Assembly: GCF_014230355.1 (NCBI RefSeq)
Contig: NZ_JACLAX010000012.1
Span: forward strand, 1 to 64,000
From: Novosphingobium piscinae
Lineage (GTDB): Bacteria > Pseudomonadota > Alphaproteobacteria > Sphingomonadales > Sphingomonadaceae
Reading direction: 5' to 3'
DNA length: 64,000 bases
Positions 54,571-63,313 of this stretch are shown here, one piece after another. The notes under the pieces were generated by a model. It saw nothing but the letters and a program-made list of their open reading frames with translations, searched no databases and had not been told where the DNA came from. Positions within the stretch are counted from its first letter, which is position 1; the number at the start of each line of letters is the position of its first letter. The position numbers and the translations under genes are program-made.

Positions 54571-54870
54571 TCACGGCTTATCGAGCATCTTGCCCGCGCT
54601 GACCTTGACGAATTCGGCGATCTGGCCGGACATCATCTTGAGGAAGGCCGGGATGGTCAGCTCGCCCGTCACCGCGGCATCCTCGATCGCCAGGGTCACC
54701 GGAATGGTCTGGCCCATCGCGCCGATGGTCAGCTGCAGCGTGTCGGGGCCGGTCCATTCCGACTCGAGCGAGCCGCCGCCGGGGATGTGCGCGGCGAGCT
54801 TGGGCAAGCCCTGCTCGATCCGGCGGCGGGCCTCGTCGCGGCCGAGGCTGTGGGGAATGGTGATCTGCAT
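54571..54870 (-). CDS. Polyhydroxyalkanoic acid system family protein
   Basis: 99 residues, matching the small family annotated as PHA-system or PHA-granule-region protein: IPHSLGRDEARRRIEQGLPKLAAHIPGG followed by SLESEWTGPDTLQLTIGAMGQTIPVTLAIEDAAVTGELTIPAFLKMM. Its biochemical role is not established. It lies 27 bases after the acyl-CoA dehydrogenase stop and so closes the beta-oxidation operon, a context that fits channeling of hydroxyacyl-CoA units towards storage polymers. No PHA synthase is in the window. Confidence 0.85.
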   Translation of the reverse strand: MQITIPHSLGRDEARRRIEQGLPKLAAHIPGGGSLESEWTGPDTLQLTIGAMGQTIPVTLAIEDAAVTGELTIPAFLKMMSGQIAEFVKVSAGKMLDKP

Positions 54871-54897
54871 GGCGGGTCTCCGGATCGGTCGGGCAGG

Positions 54898-56688
54898 TCA
54901 GAACGCGTCGTCGGCCAGGGCCATCATCGACGCCTTGCCCGCCTTGATCGCCAGGAAATGGGCGGTCGCCTGGGGCAGGATGCGCTCGAAGAAGTAGGTC
55001 GCGGTCTTGATCTTGGCATCGTAGAACGCCTTGTCCGGGCTGCGGAAGAACAGCTGCAGCCCGGCGATCTTGGTCGCCCGGGCAAAGCAGTAGCCCATCG
55101 CCACCAGGCCGAGCAGGCGCAGGTAGTCGGCCGAGGCGGCGCCGGCCTCCTCCGGGTCCTTGAGCCCGCGCTGCGCGATCGTCGCGGTCGACAGCTGCAG
55201 CGCGCCGAAGGCCTTGGCGAGGGCCTCGATCATCGGCTTCATCGGCCCCTCGACGTTGTTCTCCTCGATGAACTGCGCCACCGGGTGGAAGAAGCTGCGC
55301 AGGTAGCGGCCCATGTGCGCGCCCAGCTTGCGCCCGACCAGGTCGAGCGCCTGCACGCCGTTGGTGCCCTCGTAGATCATCGTGATCCGGGCATCGCGGG
55401 CGTACTGCTCGACCCCGCTCTCGCGGATGTAGCCGTGACCGCCGTAGCACTGGATCGCCAGGTTGGCGCTGTCCGAGGCGAGGTCGGTGAACAGCGCCTT
55501 CACCACCGGGGTCATCAGCGCGACGAAATCGGCGGCGCGCTGGCGCACCTCGGGATCGGGCGAGTGGGCCTCGGCATCGAGCGCGCGGGCGACCCAGCCC
55601 GACAGGGCGCGGCAGCCTTCGTTGTAGGCGCGCATGGTCATCAGCATGCGCCGCACGTCGGGATGGACAAGGATCGGATCGGCCGGCTTGTCGGGATACT
55701 TCGCCCCCGACAGCGCGCGGCCCTGGAGCCGGTCTTTGGCGTACCACACGGCCGCCTGGTAGGCCGCCTCGCCCACGCCCAGCCCCTGGATGCCGACCGA
55801 GAGGCGCTCGGCGTTCATCATCGTGAACATGGCGGCCATGCCCTTGTGCGGCTCGCCCACCAGCCAGCCGGTGGCCTCCTCGAACAGCATCTGGCAGGTG
55901 GCCGAGGCCTTGAGCCCCATCTTGTGCTCGATCGCGCTGCAGCTGACGCCGTTGCGCGCGCCGGGGGTCCCGTCGGCCTGCGGCAGGAACTTGGGCACCA
56001 GGAACAGGCTGATCCCCTTGATCCCGGGCGGGGCATCGGGCAGCCGCGCCAGCACCAGGTGGACGATGTTCGAGGTCAGGTCGTGTTCGCCGGCCGAGAT
56101 GAAGATCTTGGCGCCGGTGAGCTTGTGGCTGCCATCGTCCTGCGGCACGGCGCGGGTGCGCAGCAGCCCGAGGTCGGTGCCGCAGTGCGCCTCGGTCAGG
56201 CACATCGTACCCGACCATTCGCCGCTGACCAGCTTGGGCAGGTAGGCGGCCTTGAGCGCCTCGCTGGCATGGCCCTCGATCGCGCAGACCGCACCATGGG
56301 TCAGCCCCGGGTAGAGCCCGAACGAGAGGTTGGCCGAACAGATCATCTCCTCGACCAGCTTGCCCACCGCGTCGGGCACCCCCTGGCCGCCCCATTCGGG
56401 CGACGAGGCGAGCGAGGTCCAGCCGCCTTCGGCGAACTGGCGATAGGCGTCGATGAACCCGGCCGGCGTGCGCACCACCCCGTTTTCGAGCCGGCAGCCT
56501 TCCTCGTCGCCGGGCAGGTTGAGCGGCAGCAGCACCTCACGGCAGAACCGCGCGGCCTCCTCCAGGATCGCGTCGGTCAGGTCGGGAGTGAACTCGGCGT
56601 GGATCGGCAGATCGCCGAAGCCGTCGTCGGTGTGCAGCTCGTTGAGCACGAAGCGCATGTCGCGCAGGGGAGCGTCATAGACTTGCAT
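54898..56688 (-). CDS. Acyl-CoA dehydrogenase (DmdC-like long form)
   Basis: FAD enzyme of 596 residues, the long form with a C-terminal extension seen in DmdC-type and related dehydrogenases. It begins MQVYDAPLRDMRFVLNEL. FAD/substrate segments are MCLTEAHCGTDLGLLRTRA (near residue 162), AIEHKMGLKASATCQMLFE and QCYGGHGYIRESGVEQYARDARITMIYEGTNGVQALDLVGRKL, which includes the catalytic Glu of YEGTN. It starts 12 bases after the fadB-like stop and carries out the first beta-oxidation step. The chain-length range cannot be read from the sequence. Confidence 0.94.
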   Translation of the reverse strand: MQVYDAPLRDMRFVLNELHTDDGFGDLPIHAEFTPDLTDAILEEAARFCREVLLPLNLPGDEEGCRLENGVVRTPAGFIDAYRQFAEGGWTSLASSPEWGGQGVPDAVGKLVEEMICSANLSFGLYPGLTHGAVCAIEGHASEALKAAYLPKLVSGEWSGTMCLTEAHCGTDLGLLRTRAVPQDDGSHKLTGAKIFISAGEHDLTSNIVHLVLARLPDAPPGIKGISLFLVPKFLPQADGTPGARNGVSCSAIEHKMGLKASATCQMLFEEATGWLVGEPHKGMAAMFTMMNAERLSVGIQGLGVGEAAYQAAVWYAKDRLQGRALSGAKYPDKPADPILVHPDVRRMLMTMRAYNEGCRALSGWVARALDAEAHSPDPEVRQRAADFVALMTPVVKALFTDLASDSANLAIQCYGGHGYIRESGVEQYARDARITMIYEGTNGVQALDLVGRKLGAHMGRYLRSFFHPVAQFIEENNVEGPMKPMIEALAKAFGALQLSTATIAQRGLKDPEEAGAASADYLRLLGLVAMGYCFARATKIAGLQLFFRSPDKAFYDAKIKTATYFFERILPQATAHFLAIKAGKASMMALADDAF

Positions 56689-56700
56689 GGTGGGTTCCCA

Positions 56701-59025
56701 TCAGTTCCGCAGCGGCTTGCCGGTTTCGAGCATGTGCTCGACCCGGGCCTGGCTGCGCGGATCACGCACGAGTTTCATGAAGGACTTGCGTTCCAGCGCG
56801 CGCATGTCCGCCTCGGTCAGCACGTCGACCAGATCGGCCTCGCCGCCAGTCAGGATGTCGGCCAGGGCATCGGCCACCACCCCGTCATAGGGCGTGGCCA
56901 GGCCCTGCGCCTGGAAGCCCTTGACCGCCAGGGTCAGCGCCGCCTTGCCGCCCGCGCCGGGCAGGCGGAACTCAGGCGGCTGCGGCGGCTGGTAGCCCTC
57001 CACCAGCTCGAGCGCGCGGGCCTTGGCATCGGCGAGCAGGCGATCGCGGTTCATCGTGACGCGGTCGGTCGGGCGCAGGAAGCCCAGCTCCTTCGCCTCG
57101 GCCCCGGACTTGGCCACCGTGGCGGTCGAGACCAGCTCGAACACCTTGGCCACCGCTGGCATCGGCCCCTTCGGCAGCATCGGGTTGTTCTTCCAGCGGT
57201 CGAGCATCTCGCCGCAGCCGCCCCAGCCCGGGATCAGGCCGACCCCGCATTCGACCAGCCCGATGTAGCTTTCGGCATGGGCCTGGATCGCATCGCTGTG
57301 CAGCAGCACCTCGCAGCCGCCGCCCAGTGCCAGCCCGGCCGGCGCGCTGACCACCGGGAACGGCGCGTACTTGAGCGCCAGGTAGGCATCCTGCCCGCCC
57401 TTGGTCAGCTTCTCGATCTCGCTCCAGGCTGCGATGTTGACCGCGAACATGGCGAGCCCGAGGTTCGCCCCGGCCGAGAAGTTGCTGCCTTCGTTGTAGA
57501 TCACCAGCGCCTTGTACTGCTCCTGCACCAGCGCGATCGCCTTGCCGATCAGCGTCATGACGTCGGCATCCAGCGCGTTCATCTTGCCGGTGAACTCCAG
57601 CGCGACCACGCCATCGCCGACATCCCACAACGCGGCCGAGCCGTTCTTGATCAGGGGTTTGCTGGCCAGCTTGATGTCCTCGAGCAGCAGCACGCCCGCG
57701 GGCCGGACCACGCCGCGATAGGTGCCATCGATCCCGAGGAACTGGCGCTTGCCCTCCTCGACCCGGTAGAACGGACGTTCGCCCGCGGTCTGCAGGATCG
57801 CCGGGACCTTGCGCCCTTCGGCCGCGAGCCGCGCCGCCAGGGCACCAGGCCCGAGCCGGTCGATCAGCTCGAACGGGCCGTACGCCCAGTTGTAGCCCAG
57901 CTTCATCGCGTCATCGATGGCGACCACGTCATCGGCTACCACGCCCACCAGATCGGCGGCATAGCCCAGCACCTTGCCCAGCACCTCCCAGGCATAGGCG
58001 CCGACCTTGCCCGGCGCCGCGACCAGCGCGGCCAGATCCTTCTCGGCCCCGCCGGGCAGGGGGGCGGGCTTGATCGTGGCGCGGAACTCGCCGGTCGCCA
58101 GATCGCGGGCCTGCTTGGTTCTGGTCGCCTTGTCGAAGGCGTAGAACCCGCCCTTGCCCTTGCGGCCGGTGTAACCCTCGGCGATCATCCGGTCGACCAG
58201 CGGCATCGGCCGTACGGTGTCGAAATAGGGATCGCCGGCCGGCAGGGTTGAGGTCAGGCTCTTGGTCAGGAGCGGCATGAGGTCGACCCCGACCAGATCG
58301 ATCAGGCCGAAGATCCCGGTCTTGGGCACGCCCATCGGCTTGCCGCCGATCTGGTCGGCCTCCTCGATGGTCAGGCCCTGGTCGATCGCCGCGTTCACCG
58401 CCACGGCCAGCCAGTAGGTGCCGATGCGGTTGGCGATGAAGCCCGGGGTGTCCTTGGTCGGCACCACCCGCTTGCCCAGCATGCGATCGACGAAGTCCTC
58501 TACCCGGCCGGCCACGGCGGCGTCGGTCTCGGTCCCGCGGACGATCTCGATCAGCCGCATGTAGCGCGGCGGGTTGAAGAAGTGGGTGATCAGGAAGTCG
58601 CGCCGGAACTGCTCGCCGCGCCCGTCGACCAGCGCGTTCAGCGGAATGGTCGAGGTGTTGGACGAAACTGCCGTGCCGGGGCGCTTGACCGCCTCGAGCC
58701 GGGCATAGAGCGCCTGCTTGATGTCCAGCCGCTCGACGATCGCCTCGACGATCCAGTCGCATTCGGCGGCCTTGTCGAGGTGATCCTCGATATTGCCGGT
58801 CTCGACCAGCTTGGCCGCGGCTTTCGACATGAAGGGGGCGGGATCGGTCTTCAGCATCTTGGCCACGGCCCCCTTGGCCACGGCGTCGCGATCATCCCCC
58901 TCCCTGGGCAGGATGTCGAGCAGCAGCACCGGCACACCGGCATTGGCCACCTGCGCGGCGATCCCGGCACCCATCGTGCCGGCGCCGATCACGCAGACCT
59001 TCTTGATCGGCTCGACAGCGCTCAT
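56701..59025 (-). CDS. 3-hydroxyacyl-CoA dehydrogenase/enoyl-CoA hydratase fusion
   Basis: 774-residue multifunctional beta-oxidation enzyme with the domain order NAD-binding dehydrogenase first (VCVIGAGTMGAGIAAQ near residue 10; ITHFFNPPRYMRLIEIV near 140), then the hydratase/isomerase domain (ALEFTGKMNALDADVMTLIGKAI near 470; NFSAGANLGLAMF; GLVECGVGLIPGWGGCGEML). This is the reverse of E. coli FadB and matches the FadN-like type. I start it at the ATG at 59025, which overlaps the thiolase stop by four bases (ATGA). It is the second gene of the fad operon. Confidence 0.94.
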   Translation of the reverse strand: MSAVEPIKKVCVIGAGTMGAGIAAQVANAGVPVLLLDILPREGDDRDAVAKGAVAKMLKTDPAPFMSKAAAKLVETGNIEDHLDKAAECDWIVEAIVERLDIKQALYARLEAVKRPGTAVSSNTSTIPLNALVDGRGEQFRRDFLITHFFNPPRYMRLIEIVRGTETDAAVAGRVEDFVDRMLGKRVVPTKDTPGFIANRIGTYWLAVAVNAAIDQGLTIEEADQIGGKPMGVPKTGIFGLIDLVGVDLMPLLTKSLTSTLPAGDPYFDTVRPMPLVDRMIAEGYTGRKGKGGFYAFDKATRTKQARDLATGEFRATIKPAPLPGGAEKDLAALVAAPGKVGAYAWEVLGKVLGYAADLVGVVADDVVAIDDAMKLGYNWAYGPFELIDRLGPGALAARLAAEGRKVPAILQTAGERPFYRVEEGKRQFLGIDGTYRGVVRPAGVLLLEDIKLASKPLIKNGSAALWDVGDGVVALEFTGKMNALDADVMTLIGKAIALVQEQYKALVIYNEGSNFSAGANLGLAMFAVNIAAWSEIEKLTKGGQDAYLALKYAPFPVVSAPAGLALGGGCEVLLHSDAIQAHAESYIGLVECGVGLIPGWGGCGEMLDRWKNNPMLPKGPMPAVAKVFELVSTATVAKSGAEAKELGFLRPTDRVTMNRDRLLADAKARALELVEGYQPPQPPEFRLPGAGGKAALTLAVKGFQAQGLATPYDGVVADALADILTGGEADLVDVLTEADMRALERKSFMKLVRDPRSQARVEHMLETGKPLRN

Positions 59026-60158
59026 CGCACCGCCTCCAGCACCGTGGCGATGCCCTGGCCGCCGCCGATGCACTGCGTGGCGAGCGCATAGGTGCCCCCT
59101 TCGCGCTGCAGCAGTGCCGCCGCCTTGCCGACGATCCGGGCGCCGGTGGCCCCCAGCGGGTGGCCGATCGCGATCGCGCCGCCATCGAGGTTGACCTTGG
59201 CGGCATCGAGCCCGAGGTCGGCGATGCAGGCCAGCGACTGGCTGGCGAAGGCCTCGTTCAGTTCGACCACGTCGATCTGGTCGGCGGTGATCCCGGCGCG
59301 CTTCATCGCCTTGCGGCTCGCCTCGACCGGGCCGATGCCCATGATCTCGGGCTGGCAGCCGGAGATCGCGACAGCCTTGATCCGCGCGAGGATCGGCAGC
59401 CCGTTGGCACGGGCATAGTCCTCGCTGGTGACCAGCACGGCGCTGGCGCCATCGGTCAGGGGCGAGGAGGTGCCGGCCGTGACCGTGCCGTCCTTGCTGA
59501 AGGCCGGCTTGAGCCCGGCGAGCGCCTCGGCCGTGGTGCCGGGGCGCGGGGTGCCGTCAGCGTCGACCATGCCGCCCTTGGTCTGGATCGGCACGATCTC
59601 GTCCGCCAGCTTGCCCGCGGCGATCGCGGCGGCGGCCTTGTCCTGGCTGGCGACCGCGAAGGCCTCCTGCTGGGCGCGGGTGATCTGGTACTTGCTGGCG
59701 ACGTTCTCGGCCGTCTCGCCCATCCCCATGTAGGCCGCGCTCTTCTTGGCCAGGGCCGGGTTCGGCAGCGGGTTGAAGCCCATCATCGGCACGCGGCTCA
59801 TCGCTTCCACGCCCGCGCAGATGAAGGCCTCGCCGGCGCCAAGCTGGATCTGCCCGGCGGCGATGTGGATCGAGCTCATCGACGAACCGCAGAAGCGGTT
59901 CACTGTCATCCCGCCGACCGACAGCGGCAGATCGGCGAGGAGGCCGACCAGCCGGGCGATGTTGAAGCCCTGCTCACCCTCGGGGAAAGCGCAGCCCATC
60001 ACGATATCCTCGATATCCTCGGCCTTGACCCCGGTCCGCTCGATCAGACCGCGAATCACCTGGCCGGCCAGGTCATCGGGCCGCACCCGGGCGAGGGCGC
60101 CCTTGCCGGCGAGGTGGAAGGGGGACCGGGCATAGCCCACGATGACGACATTGCGCAT
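59022..60158 (-). CDS. Acetyl-CoA acyltransferase (thiolase)
   Basis: Cleaves 3-oxoacyl-CoA to acetyl-CoA and a shorter acyl-CoA. The start ATG at 60158 (MRNVVIVGYARSPFHLAGKG) follows GAGAGG and gives 378 residues. Active-site residues are Cys in VNRFCGSSMSSIHIA (near 90), His in GGAIAIGHPLGATGAR (near 335) and Cys in CIGGGQGIA (near 365). First gene of the operon thiolase, 3HCDH/ECH, acyl-CoA dehydrogenase, PHA protein. The 54 bases between its start and the palindrome at 60212 carry the likely promoter. Confidence 0.94.
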   Translation of the reverse strand: MRNVVIVGYARSPFHLAGKGALARVRPDDLAGQVIRGLIERTGVKAEDIEDIVMGCAFPEGEQGFNIARLVGLLADLPLSVGGMTVNRFCGSSMSSIHIAAGQIQLGAGEAFICAGVEAMSRVPMMGFNPLPNPALAKKSAAYMGMGETAENVASKYQITRAQQEAFAVASQDKAAAAIAAGKLADEIVPIQTKGGMVDADGTPRPGTTAEALAGLKPAFSKDGTVTAGTSSPLTDGASAVLVTSEDYARANGLPILARIKAVAISGCQPEIMGIGPVEASRKAMKRAGITADQIDVVELNEAFASQSLACIADLGLDAAKVNLDGGAIAIGHPLGATGARIVGKAAALLQREGGTYALATQCIGGGQGIATVLEAVR

Positions 60159-60211
60159 TGATCGAAGCCTCTCCAGGGAATCGCTCATGGATGACCTAAT
60201 GGTGCTATAAA

Positions 60212-60225
60212 TGACGTATACGTCA
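60212..60225. promoter_or_regulatory. Palindromic operator candidate in the fad operon promoter
   Basis: TGACGTATACGTCA is a perfect 14-bp palindrome located 54-67 bases upstream of the thiolase ATG. On the minus strand its left end forms TTGACG, a fine -35, so it overlaps the promoter. The core is shared with the second site at 60304. Confidence 0.55.
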
Positions 60226-60303
60226 ACTGAAAAATGCAACCGGTCGCTGCGTGCGGTGCCTGCCGACGCATAGGGAATGTCGATGACGCATTGGGGTCTT
60301 GAC

Positions 60304-60317
60304 TTACCTATACGTAA
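60304..60317. promoter_or_regulatory. Second operator candidate, in the promoter of the divergent acyl-CoA synthetase unit
   Basis: TTACCTATACGTAA is a near-perfect palindrome (one mismatch, C for G) related to the first site (shared core TATACGT). It lies in the spacer between TTGACT (60299-60304) and GATGAT (60323-60328), the position used by MerR-family activators, 124 bases upstream of the DUF2147 ATG. Confidence 0.5.
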
Positions 60318-60440
60318 GCAGTGATGATCGCGCGACGCCGAATCCCCGCCGTGCGGCGGTCAGGGTCTGGCGAAAGGCTTGGCCAAGGCCCGCCGGCGCC
60401 GCTGCTCCGGTACCGCCGCGGCCCGAACGGGAGAGGATCG

Positions 60441-60839
60441 ATGCTGGTGCTGATGCTGGCGCAGGCCGCCGCGCTCTCGCCCGACCTGGCGATCGGCCGC
60501 TGGCAGACCGAAAGCCGCCATGGCATCGTCGAGATCGCACGCTGCGCAGCTGGCCTCTGCGGCACGCTGGTGGCGTCCGACGGGCTGCGTTCCAACCCCG
60601 ATCTGCGCGACAGCAAGAACCGCGATCCGGCGCTGCGCCAGCGCAACCTGCGCGGCCTGCCGATGCTGCAGGGCTTCCGCTGGCAGGATGGCGCCTGGAG
60701 CGGCGGCCGGCTCTACAACCCCGAAGACGGCGGCACCTACAGCGGTACGCTGACTATCCTCGGTCCTGACCGGCTGCGGCTGCGTGGCTGCATCGTCTGG
60801 CCGCTGTGCAAATCGCAGACCTGGTCACGGGTCCGCTGA
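60441..60839 (+). CDS. DUF2147 exported protein
   Basis: 132 residues from the ATG at 60441 (GGGAGAGGA five bases upstream). The N-terminus is a short hydrophobic stretch (LVLMLAQAAA) that is probably a signal peptide. The DUF2147 core is present: IGRWQTESRHGIVEIARCAAGLCGTLVAS, then GGRLYNPEDGGTYSGTLTILGPDRLRLRGCIVWPLCKSQTWSRV. Four Cys may form two disulfides. The fold of the family is a small lipocalin-like barrel; a role in fatty-acid binding would suit the location (34 bases before acyl-CoA synthetase) but is inference. Confidence 0.8.
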   Translation: MLVLMLAQAAALSPDLAIGRWQTESRHGIVEIARCAAGLCGTLVASDGLRSNPDLRDSKNRDPALRQRNLRGLPMLQGFRWQDGAWSGGRLYNPEDGGTYSGTLTILGPDRLRLRGCIVWPLCKSQTWSRVR

Positions 60840-60873
60840 GCCCTCCCGCCCTCGCAACGCAAGGAGCCCTGAC

Positions 60874-62583
60874 GTGTCGCTGCCCGATCCGCTGCCATCC
60901 CGCGAGGAACCCGGCGTGACCACGCCCGCCCCTGCCGCCGCCGCGGCGGCCTGGCCCGGACCGCCGATCCCGCCGCGGCTGCTGACCGACCTGCTGGACG
61001 GCGCGGCGCGCAATCATCCCGCCCGGGTGGCGATCGATTTCCTCGGCCGGACCTGGACCTATGGCGAGCTGGCCGGACTGGTCGAGCGCGCGGCGCGCGG
61101 CCTGCAGGACCATGGCCTGCGCCCGGGCGACCGCTTCGGGCTGTGCCTGCCCAACTGCCCCTACTTCGTGGTGCTCTATTTCGCCGCGCTGCGCGTCGGG
61201 GCGATCGTGGTCAACTTCAACCCGCTCTACACCGCGCGCGAGCTCGAGCATCAGATTCGCGATTCAGGAACCCGGATGCTGGCCGTTCCCGATGTCGCGC
61301 TGGTCCACGACAAGGTCGAGGAGGTCGCCGAACGGGCGGGGCTCGAGACCATCGTGCTGTGCGAAATGGCCGACATGTTGCCCTGGCTGAAGGGCCTCGG
61401 GTTCACCTGGTTCAAGCGCAAGGACCATGCGCGCATCCGCGACGAGCGCCGGCACCTGCGCATGCGCCGCTTGCTGGCCAGCCGCGGTCGGCCCGATCCG
61501 GTATCGATCCACCCCGACGACGTCGCCGTGCTGCAGTACACCGGCGGCACCACCGGGGTGCCCAAGGGCGCCATGCTGACCCATGCCAACCTCACCGCGA
61601 ACAGCGCGCAGATGGTCCGCCATGTCGAGGGCCTGCTCCCCGAGCAGTGCCGGGTGCTCGGGGTGCTGCCGATGTTCCACGTCTTCGCGTTGACCACGGT
61701 GCTCAACTTCTCGGTCGAGACCGCGACCGAGATGGTGCTGCTGCCGCGCTTCGAGATGGACCAGGTGCTGGCGACGATGAAGCGCAAGCCCCCGACCCAG
61801 TTCTTCGGCGTGCCGACGATCTACGTCGCGATCAACGATCTGGCCGAGGCGCGCATTCCCGATCTGTCTGCCGTACGCGCCTGCATCTCGGGCGGCGCCC
61901 CGCTCCCGCTCGAGGTGCGCGAGCGGTTCGAGGCGCGCACCGGCGCCAAGGTGGTGGAAGGCTACGGCCTGTCGGAAAGCTCGCCGATCATCGCCTGCAA
62001 CCCGATCGACGGGGTGATCAAGGCGAACAGCTGCGGCCCGGCCTTCCCGGGGACGATCCTCGAGATCCGCGACCCCGCCGACCCGACCCGGCTGCTGCCC
62101 CAGGGCGAACGCGGCGAGGTCTGGGCGCGCGGGCCGCAGGTGATGAAGGGCTACTGGCAGCGCGAGGAGGAGACCCGCGCGGTGCTGGTCGACGGCGCGC
62201 TGCGCACCGGTGACGTCGGCTACCTCGACGAGGACGGCTATCTGTTCCTCGTCGACCGGATCAAGGACGTCATCCTGTGCGGCGGCTACAACGTCTATCC
62301 GCGCGTGATCGAGGATGCCGCCTACCACCATCCGGCGATCAAGGAAGCCGTAGCGATCGGCGTGCCCGACGCCTATCGTGGCCAGTCGCCCAAGCTCTTC
62401 ATCGCATTGCACGAGCCTGGTTCGCTCACGCTTGACGAACTCAAGGCCTTCCTCGCCGAACGGCTCAGCCCGGTGGAGATGCCCAAGGCCTTCGAGTTCC
62501 GTGACAGCCTGCCCAAGACGATGATCGGCAAGCTTTCCAAAAAGGAACTGATCGCGGAAGAAGCCAAGAAAGGGCTCGCATGA
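60874..62583 (+). CDS. Long-chain acyl-CoA synthetase (AMP-forming)
   Basis: Activates fatty acids to acyl-CoA via acyl-AMP for beta-oxidation. Start is GTG at 60874, preceded by AAGGAG; the frame extends into the DUF2147 end without reason. The 569 residues have the ANL-superfamily motifs: LQYTGGTTGVPKGAMLTH (near 218), the A5 motif VVEGYGLSESSPIIA (near 365), RTGDVGYLDEDGYLFLVDRIKDVILCGGYNVYPRVIE (near 445-480), and the catalytic Lys near the end in PKTMIGKLSKKEL. FadD-like rather than acetyl-CoA synthetase. It lies before merR on the same strand. Confidence 0.93.
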   Translation: MSLPDPLPSREEPGVTTPAPAAAAAAWPGPPIPPRLLTDLLDGAARNHPARVAIDFLGRTWTYGELAGLVERAARGLQDHGLRPGDRFGLCLPNCPYFVVLYFAALRVGAIVVNFNPLYTARELEHQIRDSGTRMLAVPDVALVHDKVEEVAERAGLETIVLCEMADMLPWLKGLGFTWFKRKDHARIRDERRHLRMRRLLASRGRPDPVSIHPDDVAVLQYTGGTTGVPKGAMLTHANLTANSAQMVRHVEGLLPEQCRVLGVLPMFHVFALTTVLNFSVETATEMVLLPRFEMDQVLATMKRKPPTQFFGVPTIYVAINDLAEARIPDLSAVRACISGGAPLPLEVRERFEARTGAKVVEGYGLSESSPIIACNPIDGVIKANSCGPAFPGTILEIRDPADPTRLLPQGERGEVWARGPQVMKGYWQREEETRAVLVDGALRTGDVGYLDEDGYLFLVDRIKDVILCGGYNVYPRVIEDAAYHHPAIKEAVAIGVPDAYRGQSPKLFIALHEPGSLTLDELKAFLAERLSPVEMPKAFEFRDSLPKTMIGKLSKKELIAEEAKKGLA

Positions 62584-62688
62584 GCGTGGCGGCGCTGCCA
62601 CGCTGGCGCTGCCCGCCACACCGGACCGAAGGACGAGCGACCATGCGCCCCAGCCCTCCTCCCCGCCGCACCGGCGCCCCGGACCGCC

Positions 62689-63114
62689 ATGTCCACGCCT
62701 GAACCCGCCCGGCCCCGGGGGGAGGGCGAGGCGTCGGTGCAGGGCATCCAGGACGTGGCGCAGGAGCTGGGCATCACGCTGCGCACGCTACGCTTCTACG
62801 AGAACGAGGGCCTGATCGATCCCCAGCGGGTGGGCAACCGGCGGATCTACTCACGCCGCGAGGTGGCCCGGATCCAGCTGATCCTGCGCGGCAAGCGGCT
62901 GGGCTTCTCGATCCGCGAGATCAAGGAGTTCCTCGATCTCTACGATGCCGACCCGGAGCACCAGGAGCAGATGGAACGTCTGGCCGCAAGGGTGCGCGAG
63001 CGGCTGGTCGATCTGCGCAAGCAGCGCGACGCGCTCGACCTGACCATCGCCGAACTGACCACGATCGAGCGCGACGCGCTCGCCTATCTGCAGCGCACCG
63101 CGCGCACCGGCTGA
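62689..63114 (+). CDS. MerR-family regulator of the fatty-acid locus
   Basis: 141 residues. The MerR HTH is in residues about 15-85 (IQDVAQELGITLRTLRFYENEGLIDPQRVGNRRIYSRREVARIQLILRGKRLGFSIREIKEFLDLY), then a coiled-coil dimerisation helix (ERLAARVRERLVDLRKQRDALDLTIAEL). No C-terminal metal or drug domain follows, and the Cys residues of metal sensors are missing, as in LiuR-type regulators of catabolic genes. It follows the acyl-CoA synthetase by 105 bases. I infer that it binds the two GTATACGT-type sites in the divergent promoter region. The start has no clear ribosome site. Confidence 0.85.
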   Translation: MSTPEPARPRGEGEASVQGIQDVAQELGITLRTLRFYENEGLIDPQRVGNRRIYSRREVARIQLILRGKRLGFSIREIKEFLDLYDADPEHQEQMERLAARVRERLVDLRKQRDALDLTIAELTTIERDALAYLQRTARTG

Positions 63115-63213
63115 CCGAGACCGGCGCGCGCCGCAGTCCCGCGCTGAATGGTCGGATCATTGCCTGCCTTATCATCGGATTGCGTGACCAGAGGCGGCCA
63201 GGGCGGGGCAATC

Positions 63214-63227
63214 TGCAAACGATTGTT
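63214..63227. promoter_or_regulatory. LacI-family operator candidate before the MFS transporter
   Basis: TGCAAACGATTGTT contains AAACGATT, which fits the LacI-type AANCGNTT core exactly. It lies about 87-100 bases upstream of the transporter ATG. No LacI gene is in the window, so the regulator is expected outside. Single site, judged by eye. Confidence 0.35.
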
Positions 63228-63313
63228 GTCACGCCGCCGACTCTGTGTCATGGCAGCGGCCGGCAACCGCGCCGGAGCGCGCGGCCGAGCAATCGCGCAC
63301 GGGAGAGCGCCCG

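Noticed and set aside
50021-58251. Very long open frames on the plus strand (over 1,200 codons) across the DUF885 and fad genes
   Set aside because: They are antisense to well recognised genes, have Arg/Gly/His-rich composition without any family motif, and arise from the third-position G+C bias.
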